Positions 30,779 to 41,845 of a DNA stretch of 64,000 nt are shown piece after piece. The notes under the pieces are model-generated. The model was not told where the DNA came from. It did no database searches and saw nothing but the letters and a program-made list of their open reading frames with translations. Numbering within the stretch: the first letter of the stretch is position 1; the number at the start of each line of letters is the position of its first letter. Source of the DNA: Pseudomonadota bacterium (lineage in GTDB: Bacteria > Pseudomonadota > Gammaproteobacteria > Burkholderiales > Methylophilaceae); assembly GCA_029781535.1 (NCBI GenBank), contig JAKOWL010000250.1:34711-98710 (forward strand). The letters are read 5' to 3'. The position numbers were made by a program, and so were the translations under genes.

Positions 30779-32208
30779 AAATCTCGCTGAAGATCTTTTT
30801 GGGTTACTTTATCCTGGTTGGCCTGGCCGCATTTTTTGTGCTGAACGTATTTGTAGACGAAGTAAAACCCGGTGTGCGCCAAGCCATGGAAGATAGCCTG
30901 ATGGACACCGCAAATGTACTGGCAGCGCTAGTCGCGCAGGACTTTAAAACTGGACAGATACAATCCGGCGACTTTGCACAAAGCCTGAAGTACTATCAAA
31001 ACAACGCCAGCCAGGCCAATATCTGGGGAGTGAAAAAACAAGGGGCCAGCTACCGCGTATATATCACAGACAACAAAGGCACCGTCGTGTTCGATTCAGC
31101 CAACCTGGCTTTGGGGCAAGACTATTCGCGCTGGAACGATGTATACCTGACACTGCGAGGGAAATACGGTGTACGCTCCAGCCCTGTGGTTGAAGGCGAA
31201 AAAGATGGCGACACGATCATGTATGTCGCCGCGCCCATCAAAGACGGCAAAAATATCATCGGATCGCTTACCGTGGCAAAACCAAACCGTGCCATGTTGC
31301 CATTCATCCAGCGTGCACAAATGAAAATCCTAGGCTGGGGTGCACTGCTGCTGGGGATGTCCATCCTCATCGGGATATGGTTCACGTGGCGTTTCACACG
31401 TGCCATCCATCGCCTGCGTGATTACGCCGTAGCAGTCTCACAAGGCAAGAAAGCTGCACAACCCTCATCCAGCAACGATGAACTGGATGAGCTTGCGAAA
31501 GCCATGCATACCATGCGCAATGAACTGGATGGCAAACAATATGTGCAGGATTATATCCATCAGCTGACACATGAATTGAAAAGTCCTATCACCGCAATCC
31601 AGGCCAGCAGCGAGTTATTACAAGGCGAAATGCCCCCCGAAGACCGGCAGAGGTTTTTGGGTAATATCCAAACGCAAACGACACGCCTGCAGCAAATGAT
31701 TCAAAACATGCTGGGTTTGGCGACGATGGAAAGCCAGCAGAAACTGGCCCAAACCAGCACTATAGATCTAACGCAGCTAGTACGTACGCAGATCCAGTAT
31801 TTGCAGGACAAGGCCGCTCATCGCCATATTCAAATCAGCTTACAAACCAGCACAGCCCCCCTGCATACTCAAGGGGAGACTTTTTTACTGGCGCAGGCCA
31901 TTACCAACCTGTTGGAAAATGCGCTGGATTTCAGCCCGGATAACGGCAGAATCGATGTGACAATTTCCAGCAAAGATGAATTTGTAGAGATTGCCGTACG
32001 CGATCATGGCACTGGTATCCCTGATTATGCGCAAGACAAGATCTTTGACAAGTTCTACTCTTTGCCCAGACCACTAAACGGCCAAAAAAGCACCGGACTA
32101 GGACTCAATTTCGTACGAGAAGTGGCACTGCTGCATGGCGGGGATATTCGCGTACAAAACCATGCAGATGGCGGCGTGCTTGCAACATTAATGCTGCCGC
32201 TGCACTAG
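30775..32208 (+). CDS. creC: Sensor histidine kinase CreC-like
   Basis: HQLTHELKSPITAIQASSELL; NLLENALDFSP; GTGIPDYAQDKIFDKFYS. Confidence 0.88.
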   Translation: MKISLKIFLGYFILVGLAAFFVLNVFVDEVKPGVRQAMEDSLMDTANVLAALVAQDFKTGQIQSGDFAQSLKYYQNNASQANIWGVKKQGASYRVYITDNKGTVVFDSANLALGQDYSRWNDVYLTLRGKYGVRSSPVVEGEKDGDTIMYVAAPIKDGKNIIGSLTVAKPNRAMLPFIQRAQMKILGWGALLLGMSILIGIWFTWRFTRAIHRLRDYAVAVSQGKKAAQPSSSNDELDELAKAMHTMRNELDGKQYVQDYIHQLTHELKSPITAIQASSELLQGEMPPEDRQRFLGNIQTQTTRLQQMIQNMLGLATMESQQKLAQTSTIDLTQLVRTQIQYLQDKAAHRHIQISLQTSTAPLHTQGETFLLAQAITNLLENALDFSPDNGRIDVTISSKDEFVEIAVRDHGTGIPDYAQDKIFDKFYSLPRPLNGQKSTGLGLNFVREVALLHGGDIRVQNHADGGVLATLMLPLH

Positions 32209-32219
32209 ATAACTTCATA

Positions 32220-32235
32220 TTCACTTCACATTCAC
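32220..32235 (+). promoter_or_regulatory. CreB-binding tag upstream of creD
   Basis: TTCAC-TTCACA-TTCAC, exact TTCACN6TTCAC. Confidence 0.7.
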
Positions 32236-32299
32236 CGCATCATCCCTTCATTGACGATGCTTATTCTGCACACTCCTACACAACAAAAAGGGGTATGCA

Positions 32300-33664
32300 A
32301 TGAACAGAACTTTTATCTTTAAAGTCATGGGAGTGTTCTTTCTCACCATGATGATGTCCTGGGCGGTCAGCTATATCAACTCGATGATTCATGAAAGGCA
32401 GTTTCGGCAAGAAGACGTCAAAAACCAGATTGCGCTTAGCTCTGCCGGAAGACAAACGATTATCGGACCGATATTGGTAGTGCCATATATTGAGCAATAT
32501 CCGGAAACAATCACCGAGAATGGCATCAAAAAAACGGTGATTCAGCAAGATACACAAGCGGTGTATATTTTGCCGGAGACACTGAATCTTGAAGGAGGAT
32601 TTACCAACCAATACAAACAGTTAGGCATATACAAAGCACTTATGTATCAGCTCGGCGGACAGATGCAAGGACGCTTCAAATTCAATCAGCCAATCCTGCC
32701 CAGGCACTCAGGTGGTACGGTTTATATCAAACCTGCATACCTCAGCATGGGAATCAGTGACCCGCGCGGCTTTACCGACAAGCCAGAGCTCACCTGGAAC
32801 GAAAGAACCATAGGATTTTTGCAAGGCACTCAACTGAAAGCGCTTGGCAAGGGCATCCATGCTGAGCTCGGGCAAATCGACATGACGCAGACTCACGATA
32901 TTCCATTTGCGTTCAAACTCAATCTGCGCGGGATGGAAAACTTTGACTTTACCCCGATTGCCGACAATAACAAAGTGCTGCTTCGCTCCAGCTGGCAGCA
33001 CCCGCATTTTAACGGCAGCTACCTGCCAGACCCGAACACCCAAAAAGTCAATAGTGCCGGGTTTGAGGCCGAATGGCGTGTGTCATCTATCTCCAGCAAC
33101 AACCAAAGCTTGCTAATAAACGCTCTGGGGGCAGCCAACTCATCCTTGAATCTGGAATCGTTAAACATCGGTTTTATCGAGCCCATCAACGTCTATAGCC
33201 TCTCCGACCGTGCCACGAAATATGGCCTGCTGTTCATCGGACTCACCTTTGCCGGATTCTTTATTTTCGAGCTGATGAAGCAACTGCGCATCCACCCTGC
33301 ACAATACACCATGGTGGGTCTGGCGATGGCAATGTTCTATCTCTTGCTCATCTCTTTATCGGAGCACATCAGCTTTGGCGCGTCTTACCTGATCGCCAGT
33401 CTGGCCTGTGTAGGCTTGCTGGGGTATTACCTGAGCTTTGTGCTAAAAAGCAAAGCAAACGGGGCAATCTTTGCCACCCTGCTGACAGCGCTCTATGGCG
33501 CGCTATATGGCATTCTCGCATCGGAAGACAATGCCCTGCTGATGGGGTCACTACTTGTGTTCGGCTTACTAGCACTCACCATGGTGATTACCCGCAAAGT
33601 GGACTGGTATCAGATCAGTAGCAAACCAGCACAAAGCCTGGCTTACGCTGAGTACACCGCATAA
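32300..33664 (+). CDS. creD: Inner membrane protein CreD
   Basis: Long N-terminal periplasmic domain, C-terminal TM block EPINVYSLSDRATKYGLLFIGLTFAGFFIFELMKQLRIHPAQYTMVGLAMAMFYLLLISLSEHI. Confidence 0.92.
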   Translation: MNRTFIFKVMGVFFLTMMMSWAVSYINSMIHERQFRQEDVKNQIALSSAGRQTIIGPILVVPYIEQYPETITENGIKKTVIQQDTQAVYILPETLNLEGGFTNQYKQLGIYKALMYQLGGQMQGRFKFNQPILPRHSGGTVYIKPAYLSMGISDPRGFTDKPELTWNERTIGFLQGTQLKALGKGIHAELGQIDMTQTHDIPFAFKLNLRGMENFDFTPIADNNKVLLRSSWQHPHFNGSYLPDPNTQKVNSAGFEAEWRVSSISSNNQSLLINALGAANSSLNLESLNIGFIEPINVYSLSDRATKYGLLFIGLTFAGFFIFELMKQLRIHPAQYTMVGLAMAMFYLLLISLSEHISFGASYLIASLACVGLLGYYLSFVLKSKANGAIFATLLTALYGALYGILASEDNALLMGSLLVFGLLALTMVITRKVDWYQISSKPAQSLAYAEYTA

Positions 33665-34167
33665 TGCGCCGTGCAGTATATTTGCCTGCGCTTATCCTGC
33701 TGCTTGGGCTGCTAATGCCCAGGCAGCAGGTAATCCCGGTGCAGCATGCGCATCAAGGGGACTGGAACCGGCACAGCTTCTGGTATAGCCCATGGGGAAA
33801 ATCCGGTGTACACAAGGGCATCGATATCTTCGCGCCCAAAGGCACGCCTGTTTTGAGTAATGGCGCCGGGCTGGTGCTATTCAAGGGTAAAATCGCACTG
33901 GGTGGCAATGTGGTGGCGGTGCTTGGTGCCAAATGGCGCATTCACTATTACGCACACTTGAAGCAGGCAAACGTACCCTGGCTTGATTGGGTATCCAGTG
34001 GCGAGCAAATCGGCCAAGTAGGTGACACTGGCAATGCGGTGGGGAAGCCAACGCATTTACATTACAGTATCATTACGCTTGTGCCTTACCCGTGGCGTAT
34101 CTCCATGCAGCCACAGGGTTGGAAACAGATGTTTTATTTGAACCCAATGGATTACATTCAAGAATAG
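33664..34167 (+). CDS. M23-family (LytM) peptidase
   Basis: HKGIDIFAPKGTPVLSNGAG; HYYAHLKQ; GDTGNAVGKPTHLHYSI. Confidence 0.85.
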   Translation: MRRAVYLPALILLLGLLMPRQQVIPVQHAHQGDWNRHSFWYSPWGKSGVHKGIDIFAPKGTPVLSNGAGLVLFKGKIALGGNVVAVLGAKWRIHYYAHLKQANVPWLDWVSSGEQIGQVGDTGNAVGKPTHLHYSIITLVPYPWRISMQPQGWKQMFYLNPMDYIQE

Positions 34168-34596
34168 ATGCGTTATTTACACTGGCTGAAACCCAAAAAA
34201 TGTTGGCTATGGTTGCTTGGCCTGCCTGTTTTGTATACAAGCTTTGTGCTGGGCTTTGTATGGTGGCATTGCCATAAAAGCGGCCTGGAGGGCGGAAAAT
34301 ATGGCCCACTCGATGCGTATCGCCATACGCTGGCCAGCGCTTTGGTTGCATACACCACCACACCCAGGCTGGTCTCGGCTACCACCAAAATCATGGAATA
34401 CAAGAACCGGCCAATCGACTTAATGGACCAGCACAATAATGCGATTGGCGCAGAAATTGGCGTGAATGCTGAATCGTTATTTGATCTGGATGCTGCCGTC
34501 AAGAATCAGGTGGCACATGGCACTATAGATGCTAGCAGTGCTCAGCAAACCACTTGGTTACCGCCGCAATATTGGCTAGAAAGTCTACTGTGGTGA
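34168..34596 (+). CDS. Conserved hypothetical protein with N-terminal hydrophobic segment
   Basis: YGPLDAYRHTLASALVAY; starts immediately after the M23 gene. Confidence 0.6.
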   Translation: MRYLHWLKPKKCWLWLLGLPVLYTSFVLGFVWWHCHKSGLEGGKYGPLDAYRHTLASALVAYTTTPRLVSATTKIMEYKNRPIDLMDQHNNAIGAEIGVNAESLFDLDAAVKNQVAHGTIDASSAQQTTWLPPQYWLESLLW

Positions 34597-34602
34597 TTTA
34601 TA

Positions 34603-34848
34603 TCACCCAAGCAAACTTGCGATAACTTTCAGTTCTTCTTGTGGACTGGCGTAGTCTTCGTATTTCCTGCCAGCCGTCCGCGCATACCAGTAGTTGCTGT
34701 TCCACACATCACCCTCGATCTTGTGCAACACAGCATGTATCCAGTTGGCCATCGGGTCACTGTAATCCTGTGCGATTTTATGGGATTTATCCCATTCGCC
34801 ACCCAATGCAGCCTCAACAGCTTGTAACAAATGTTCCTTATTAGACAT
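34603..34848 (-). CDS. Conserved hypothetical protein
   Basis: [47 protein letters not shown]. Confidence 0.65.
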   Translation of the reverse strand: MSNKEHLLQAVEAALGGEWDKSHKIAQDYSDPMANWIHAVLHKIEGDVWNSNYWYARTAGRKYEDYASPQEELKVIASLLG

Positions 34849-35248
34849 TGCTTGGATATTGAATCGTGCCTTTTTGAATGAACTCGATCTTGTACCCATC
34901 CGGGTCTTCCACAAAGGCAATCACGATGGTGCCATGCTTCATCGGCCCAGCCTCACGCACTACTTTTCCGCCCTTGGCTTTCACCTGTTCGCAGGCTTTA
35001 TAAGCATCTTCCACCTCGATGGCGATATGCCCAAACGCACCGCCCATCTCATAGCTGGTCTTGCCATAGTTATAGGTCAATTCCAGAACGGTGTTGTCGT
35101 ACTCGTTGCCATAACCGACGAACGCCAGCGTGAATTCGCCATCCGGGTAATCGTGCGTACGCAGCAGTTTCATGCCCAGCACATTGGTGTAGAAATCAAT
35201 GGAGCGCTGTAAGTCGCCCACGCGTAACATGGTATGTAAGATTCTCAT
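34841..35248 (-). CDS. gloA: Lactoylglutathione lyase
   Basis: [47 protein letters not shown]. Confidence 0.95.
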   Translation of the reverse strand: MRILHTMLRVGDLQRSIDFYTNVLGMKLLRTHDYPDGEFTLAFVGYGNEYDNTVLELTYNYGKTSYEMGGAFGHIAIEVEDAYKACEQVKAKGGKVVREAGPMKHGTIVIAFVEDPDGYKIEFIQKGTIQYPSNV

Positions 35249-35250
35249 GC

Positions 35251-36012
<762 letters not shown>

Positions 36013-36582
36013 CTAATGTTTGGATTTTAGCAAATGATAATACACCGCGCCTGCTTTGCCGTGTTTTAACACCTGCCAATCCTCATTATCCTGCAAAGCA
36101 TATTCCGCCTCGGCATACACTATGCCGTTTCCGGCTAAATGCGGTTTCAGCAAAGGCAGCAGTTTATCCAACCAGCCTTTGTTGTAGGGCGGGTCACAGA
36201 ATATCACCTCGAACTTTTGCACGTTCTGGGCCAGAAACTGTATCGCGTCCATCTGCAGCACCTGCGCAGCATCAGCCGCCAGCAAGGCTTTATTCTGTTG
36301 CAGGCTTTTGCAAGCCACAGGTGAAAACTCCACCATCGTCACGGCTTTTGCGTTGCGCGAAAGTGCCTCGAAACCCAGCGCGCCGGTGCCCGAGAACAAA
36401 TCCAGACAGGTTTTACCGGTCAAATCCTGCCCCAGCCAGTTGAACAGCGTCTGCCGCACGCGATCCGGCGTCGGGCGCAAACCTTCCGCATCCGGGAACT
36501 TGATGATGCGGCTGCGCCATATGCCGGCATTGATGCGTACCTGATTGGTTTTGGATTTCTGCAAAGTAATGTAGAGTGTCAA
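36013..36582 (-). CDS. rsmD: 16S rRNA (guanine966-N2)-methyltransferase
   Basis: GLRPTPDRVRQTLFNWL; CLDLFSGTGALGFEALSR; IFCDPPYN. Confidence 0.94.
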   Translation of the reverse strand: MTLYITLQKSKTNQVRINAGIWRSRIIKFPDAEGLRPTPDRVRQTLFNWLGQDLTGKTCLDLFSGTGALGFEALSRNAKAVTMVEFSPVACKSLQQNKALLAADAAQVLQMDAIQFLAQNVQKFEVIFCDPPYNKGWLDKLLPLLKPHLAGNGIVYAEAEYALQDNEDWQVLKHGKAGAVYYHLLKSKH

Positions 36583-36659
36583 AAAAGCCTAATTATAGTG
36601 AGCTACGGCGCATTTATGTTGTCATAAACAACAGCATCGTCATTGTGAGGGGTTTTATC

Positions 36660-37151
36660 ATGAAATTGCATACTGTATTGCTGCTACTCGTATTGGCCTT
36701 GATTGCCTTGTTTGCCATGCTGAACTGGGGAGTATTTCTTGCCCCTACAGAGTTATCTCTTGGCTACACTACAGTCCGCTTGCCTTTGGGCTTAGTCATG
36801 CTCGGGCTATTGGTGTTCGTTACAATACTGTTTCTTGCTTTTGTGGTCTACCTTCAGGGTTCTGTTTTACTCGAAGCACGCCGTCATTCGCGTGAACTTC
36901 AAGCCCATAGGGCGCTTGCAGATCAGGCTGAAGCCTCTCGATTTACAGAACTGCGTTCCTTCCTTGAAGCAGAATTGACCAAACAATCAGCACTAAATGA
37001 CGAATCAAAAACGGTAATCCTCGCAAGAATCGACCGGCTTGAACATGACATTCGATCATCCATGGAGCAGTCTGGGAACACACTGGCTGCTTATATTGGC
37101 GAACTGGAGGACCGGCTGGAAAAGATCACACCGCCATCTTCTGCGCGCTGA
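36660..37151 (+). CDS. LapA-like small membrane protein with coiled-coil C-terminus
   Basis: MKLHTVLLLLVLALIALFAMLNWGVFLAPTELSLGYTTVRLPLGLVMLGLLVFV. Confidence 0.65.
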   Translation: MKLHTVLLLLVLALIALFAMLNWGVFLAPTELSLGYTTVRLPLGLVMLGLLVFVTILFLAFVVYLQGSVLLEARRHSRELQAHRALADQAEASRFTELRSFLEAELTKQSALNDESKTVILARIDRLEHDIRSSMEQSGNTLAAYIGELEDRLEKITPPSSAR

Positions 37152-37294
37152 AGTTCGCCTCTTGAGCCGCGCGTTTATATTCACTTCGTACGCGCGCATT
37201 CATTATCAAAACTCGATGCCATGGAAGGCAGGCTGGACGCGGCTTCCAGGCATATTGTTTACGCAATGAAGAAAATGCGGTTTTTTGATGTTTC

Positions 37295-38587
37295 CTACTG
37301 TGCACCCACCACCACGGTCACAAAGTTCTCGGGCTTGATGCGGCGATTGAACGCATCCTTGATCTGCGCAGCGGTAACTTGCTCGATGCTTTTGTTGAAC
37401 TCGTCCAGATAAGTGTAGGAAAGCCCGTAAAAACCGATGACGTTGAGGTAATCCAGAATCTTGCTGTTGCTATCCAGCCGTAGCGGGAATCCGCCAGTGA
37501 TGTTGTCTTTGGCTGCTTTGAGCTCTTTCTCGGTGATACCATTTTTAATGAATTTAGCTACCGTCTCATTAACCAGCTTCAATGCATCTGTCGCTTGTTC
37601 TTTCTTGGTCTGCAGGCCAATCTCGAACGGGCCGGGCTGTGCCATGGGCACGAAGTAGCTGTATACGCTATACACCAGCCCACGTTTCTCACGCACTTCT
37701 TCGGTCAGGCGCGAGACGAAACCGCCGCCGCCCAGAATGTAGTTGCCGACGTAGAGCGGGAAATAGTCAGGGTCGCCACGCTTGATACCCGGCTGACCAA
37801 TAAGAATGTGCGCCTGACTAGCTGGATGCGGAGTCTTTTGTTCGACGGCAGCGGTCGGCAATGTGACTTCCGGCAGCTTGCCCACCGCTTCGGTCTGCGG
37901 CAAGCTGGCAGAAATCTGTTCGGTGATCTCGTGCGCCTGTTGCTCGGTCATATCGCCAATCAGTGCAATGACGGCACTCTTGGCACTGTAGTATTGCTGG
38001 TAGAAACTTTGCAAATCCTCACGCTTGAGCGCTGTAATGGTGTCTACCTCGCCATCTTCATCCAACGCATAAGGATGCTCGCCATACAAAGCACGCATGA
38101 AGGCCTTATTTGCAATACTATCTGGCTTGGTCTCATCTTCTTTCAGGCCGGCAATGATGCGCTGCTTTTCGCGCTGCAGCACAGCATCCGGGAAATCCGG
38201 CTTGTGCAGAATAGTGTTGAAAGTCTGCAGCGCTTTTTGCTGCTCGCTAGTAAGGGTACGCAGTTTAAACGCGGCACGGTCAGCATCCAGTTCGCCGCCC
38301 AGTACAGCGCCAATATCGGCAAAGGCGTTGGTGATCTGCTCTTCGTTCATGCCGCCCGCACCCAGCGCCATCATGTAGCGCGTCACGCCAGCCAGGCCAG
38401 CTTTCTGTTTGGTGTCACGCGCACTCCCTGCAGGAAAATTGACGGCAATATCCATGATGGGCAAATCGTGGTTCTCGACAAAGAGCACTTTGCTGCCCGA
38501 TATGGTCTGCCAGTGCTGGATTTTGACAGCAGCTTGCGTGATTCCCGAGAATACGACAAATGCAATCAATAAAACATATCGAATCAT
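37295..38587 (-). CDS. M16-family peptidase-like protein (non-catalytic type likely)
   Basis: M16 fold motifs; lacks HXXEH at the expected site (GLAGVTRYMMALGAGG); paired with the next gene. Confidence 0.85.
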   Translation of the reverse strand: MIRYVLLIAFVVFSGITQAAVKIQHWQTISGSKVLFVENHDLPIMDIAVNFPAGSARDTKQKAGLAGVTRYMMALGAGGMNEEQITNAFADIGAVLGGELDADRAAFKLRTLTSEQQKALQTFNTILHKPDFPDAVLQREKQRIIAGLKEDETKPDSIANKAFMRALYGEHPYALDEDGEVDTITALKREDLQSFYQQYYSAKSAVIALIGDMTEQQAHEITEQISASLPQTEAVGKLPEVTLPTAAVEQKTPHPASQAHILIGQPGIKRGDPDYFPLYVGNYILGGGGFVSRLTEEVREKRGLVYSVYSYFVPMAQPGPFEIGLQTKKEQATDALKLVNETVAKFIKNGITEKELKAAKDNITGGFPLRLDSNSKILDYLNVIGFYGLSYTYLDEFNKSIEQVTAAQIKDAFNRRIKPENFVTVVVGAQ

Positions 38588-38614
38588 TTTTAACTTTCCA
38601 ACTTTATTTTTAAT

Positions 38615-40018
38615 TTAATGGCTATGTGGTCTGCCAACAGGTTTGGCATTCGGATCAATCGTCTGCGGATCCAATGTCGCCACGGTCATATTGTCCTTGA
38701 CCAGATACTTCTTGGCGACCGCCTGGATCTGCTCGGAAGTGACTGCCTTCAACTTCTCCGGATATATCTTCAGCAGACGCCAGCCATAACCCATCGTTTC
38801 CAGCTGGCCTACCTGCATCCCCTGATAGAACATCGAATCGCGTTTATAGACGTCCGCAGCGATCACCGCGGCCTTTACCCGGTCAAGCTCTTGCTGTGTT
38901 GCACCCTCGGCTTTGACCTTCTCGACCTGCTCCAGAATCGCCTGTTCAAGCTCGGCTACGGTTTTGCCTTCGCTAGGCGTACCCACCAGCTCAAACAGAG
39001 CTTCGCGGCCACGCGACGTGCTGTCATACCCCGCACCGACATCCACCGCGATAGGGTTATCACGCACCAGCTTCTGGTTGAGGCGTGCTGAATCGTTGCC
39101 ACTGAGCACCCCCGCCAGCACATCGAGCGCATAAGGTTCCCATTCATCCTCCGGTGTGGATGGTTTATCTTGCAACGTAGGCACGTGAAAGCCCATCACA
39201 AGATAAGGCAACTTGCCCGGCGCCTTCACGATGGCACGCCGCTCGCCCACTTGCGCAGGTTCGCGTTGCGGCTTACGCTCTGGCAGCTTGTGCGGCTTGA
39301 TCGAGCCAAAGAACTTATTCGCCAGTTTCAGCACGTCCTGAGTGCTGACATCGCCTACGACCACCAGTGTGGCATTGTTAGGCGCATACCAGTTGCGATA
39401 CCACTCGCGCGCATCTTCCGCCGTCATGTTCTCCAGATCGTTCATAAAGCCCACCACTGGTCGCGCATAAGGATGCTCGGTAAAGGCCATTGCCTGGAAT
39501 TGCTCGTTCACTTTGGATTGCGGCTTATCCTCGGTGCGCCAGCGGCGCTCTTCCATCACCACCTTGATCTCTTTGGCGAACTCTTCATCGGTGATCTGCA
39601 GGTTGGCCATCCGGTCAGCTTCCAATTCCAGCGCCAACGGCAACTTGGACTTTTCCAGCTGCTGGAAGTAGCAGGTGTAATCCATACCGGTAAACGCATT
39701 TTCCTTGCCCCCGGCAGCGGCGATAATACGGGAGAACTGGCCGGCAGGCACCTTTTTCGTCCCCTTGAACATCATGTGTTCCAGCACATGCGCAACACCG
39801 GTCTTGCCGTTGACTTCATCCAAGGCACCAGCGCGATACCAGACTTGCGACACGACCACCGGCGCGCGGTGATCTTCCTGAACAACCACTTTCATGCCGT
39901 TATCGAGTTTGAATTCCTGAATGTCTGCCCACGCCAATAAGGGCATGGCAATTACCAAGAATGCTAGAAATCTGCTTTTATTGTTCAATTTTTTTCTATT
40001 CAAGCTTTTTCCTATCAA
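38615..40018 (-). CDS. M16-family zinc peptidase
   Basis: GVAHVLEHMMFKGTKKVPAGQFSRIIAAAGGKENAFTG (HXXEH). Confidence 0.93.
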   Translation of the reverse strand: MIGKSLNRKKLNNKSRFLAFLVIAMPLLAWADIQEFKLDNGMKVVVQEDHRAPVVVSQVWYRAGALDEVNGKTGVAHVLEHMMFKGTKKVPAGQFSRIIAAAGGKENAFTGMDYTCYFQQLEKSKLPLALELEADRMANLQITDEEFAKEIKVVMEERRWRTEDKPQSKVNEQFQAMAFTEHPYARPVVGFMNDLENMTAEDAREWYRNWYAPNNATLVVVGDVSTQDVLKLANKFFGSIKPHKLPERKPQREPAQVGERRAIVKAPGKLPYLVMGFHVPTLQDKPSTPEDEWEPYALDVLAGVLSGNDSARLNQKLVRDNPIAVDVGAGYDSTSRGREALFELVGTPSEGKTVAELEQAILEQVEKVKAEGATQQELDRVKAAVIAADVYKRDSMFYQGMQVGQLETMGYGWRLLKIYPEKLKAVTSEQIQAVAKKYLVKDNMTVATLDPQTIDPNAKPVGRPHSH

Positions 40019-40129
40019 GATGCGATTCCTTCAAAATGGATTATTTCTCTAAAGACAGGCAGGATTTTAATTTAGTTCGTAGCCGTGTGTGGCGATTACG
40101 ACTAAAATAACGCTAATTCACGATTGTAT

Positions 40130-41167
40130 ATGACGATGTTCGATTTTTTCAAAAAGAAACCCGCAGAGACACCTGCACCAACCACACCGGCAGTCGAGCC
40201 ATCTGCCGAGACCACCCTCCCACAAGTTGCAGTGATGGAGGATAACGCTGCACCAAAGCTCAGCCTTACGGAACGTCTGAAACAAGGCCTGGCCAAAACA
40301 CGCCAGCAACTGGGCGGGCAACTCGCCGGATTGTTCGGCGGCGGCAAGATCGATGCGGACACCTACGATGAACTTGAAACCATCCTGCTGACTTCCGATG
40401 TCGGCGTGGCAGCAACGCAAAGGCTGCTGGATAACCTGAAGAAGCGCGTCAAACGTGAAAATCTGGAAGACACCGCCGCACTGAAGAACGCCCTGAAAGC
40501 CGAGATGCTGGCGGTGTTGGCACCACTGGAAAAACCGCTGGAAACTAATACGCATGCGCCTTTCGTAATGATGCTGGCAGGCGTGAACGGAGCCGGCAAG
40601 ACCACTACCATCGGCAAACTAGCCAAGCTTTTCCAGGCACAAGGCAAGAGCGTGCTGATTGCAGCCGGCGACACTTTCCGCGCTGCAGCACGTGAGCAAC
40701 TGCAGGTATGGGGTGAGCGCAACAACGTACACGTCATCGCATCCGAAGGCGGCGATCCGGCTGCTGTGATTTTTGACGCGGTTAACTCCGCTGTTGCCAA
40801 AAAGATCGATATCGTCATTGCCGATACTGCAGGGCGGTTACCGACGCAGATGCATCTGATGGATGAGATCAAGAAGGTGCAGCGCGTGATTGGCAAAGCC
40901 TTGCCAGATGCGCCACATGAGATCCTGCTGGTGCTGGACGCCAATACTGGCCAGAACGCCATCAACCAGGTGAAAGCATTTGATGATGCGCTGGGCGTGA
41001 CCGGACTGGTACTAAGCAAGCTGGACGGCACCGCCAAGGGCGGCGTGATTGCGGCGATCGCCGAGGCCAGGCCTATCCCAATACGCTACATTGGCATTGG
41101 CGAAGCGATTGATGACTTGCGCCCTTTCAATGCAAGTGACTTTGTAGATGCACTATTTGATAGCTAA
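40130..41167 (+). CDS. ftsY: Signal recognition particle receptor FtsY
   Basis: GVNGAGKTTTIGKLAKLF; DTFRAAAREQL; DTAGRLPTQ; LSKLDGTAKGG. Confidence 0.97.
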   Translation: MTMFDFFKKKPAETPAPTTPAVEPSAETTLPQVAVMEDNAAPKLSLTERLKQGLAKTRQQLGGQLAGLFGGGKIDADTYDELETILLTSDVGVAATQRLLDNLKKRVKRENLEDTAALKNALKAEMLAVLAPLEKPLETNTHAPFVMMLAGVNGAGKTTTIGKLAKLFQAQGKSVLIAAGDTFRAAAREQLQVWGERNNVHVIASEGGDPAAVIFDAVNSAVAKKIDIVIADTAGRLPTQMHLMDEIKKVQRVIGKALPDAPHEILLVLDANTGQNAINQVKAFDDALGVTGLVLSKLDGTAKGGVIAAIAEARPIPIRYIGIGEAIDDLRPFNASDFVDALFDS

Positions 41168-41176
41168 ATCAACGAC

Positions 41177-41845
41177 ATGATAGTTTTCGACCAAGTCAGC
41201 AAACGTTACCCCGGCAGCCACGAGGCACTAATCGACGTTTCCTTCACCATCAATGACGGTGAACTGGTCTATGTCACCGGCCATTCCGGTGCCGGCAAAA
41301 GCACGTTGCTGAAGCTGATGGCGGCGATTGAGCGTCCCACCAGCGGTGCGGTCATCATCAACCAGCAAAATATCGCCAAACTCAAGAGTGCCAGCCTTCC
41401 TTTCGTTCGCCGCAAGATTGGCATGGTGTATCAGGATCACAAGCTGCTGTTCGACCGCAACTGCTATCACAATGTCGCGTTGCCGCTCGCAATCAACGGC
41501 ATCACGGGAGCAGAGGCAGGCAAGCGTATCCGTGCCGCACTGGATAAGGTTGGCTTGCTGAACAAGGAAAAGGCCATGCCCATCACCCTCTCCGGCGGTG
41601 AGCAGCAAAGACTGGCTATCGCGCGTGCCGTAGTATCCAGGCCATCCATCCTGATTGCCGACGAACCGACCGGCCATCTGGACCGCAGCTATGCCGACGA
41701 CATCATGCAGTTATTTGGCGCTTTCCAGCAAGTGGGGGTGACGGTGATTGTGGCCACACATGACGCCTTGGGCAAGACTACCCCTCAGGATAAAGTGCTG
41801 CAGCTGCAGCATGGCCGGCTGGTACCGGCAGAGGTGCCTGCATGA
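41177..41845 (+). CDS. ftsE: Cell division ATP-binding protein FtsE
   Basis: MIVFDQVSKRYPGSHEAL; GHSGAGKSTLLKLM; LSGGEQQRLAIARAV. Confidence 0.96.
   Translation: MIVFDQVSKRYPGSHEALIDVSFTINDGELVYVTGHSGAGKSTLLKLMAAIERPTSGAVIINQQNIAKLKSASLPFVRRKIGMVYQDHKLLFDRNCYHNVALPLAINGITGAEAGKRIRAALDKVGLLNKEKAMPITLSGGEQQRLAIARAVVSRPSILIADEPTGHLDRSYADDIMQLFGAFQQVGVTVIVATHDALGKTTPQDKVLQLQHGRLVPAEVPA

Noticed and set aside
37595-38572. 325-aa plus-strand ORF
   Set aside because: Antisense to a clear M16 peptidase gene; composition looks like a codon-bias shadow, no recognisable motif.
39170-39940. 256-aa plus-strand ORF
   Set aside because: Antisense to the catalytic M16 peptidase; His/Arg-rich shadow translation.
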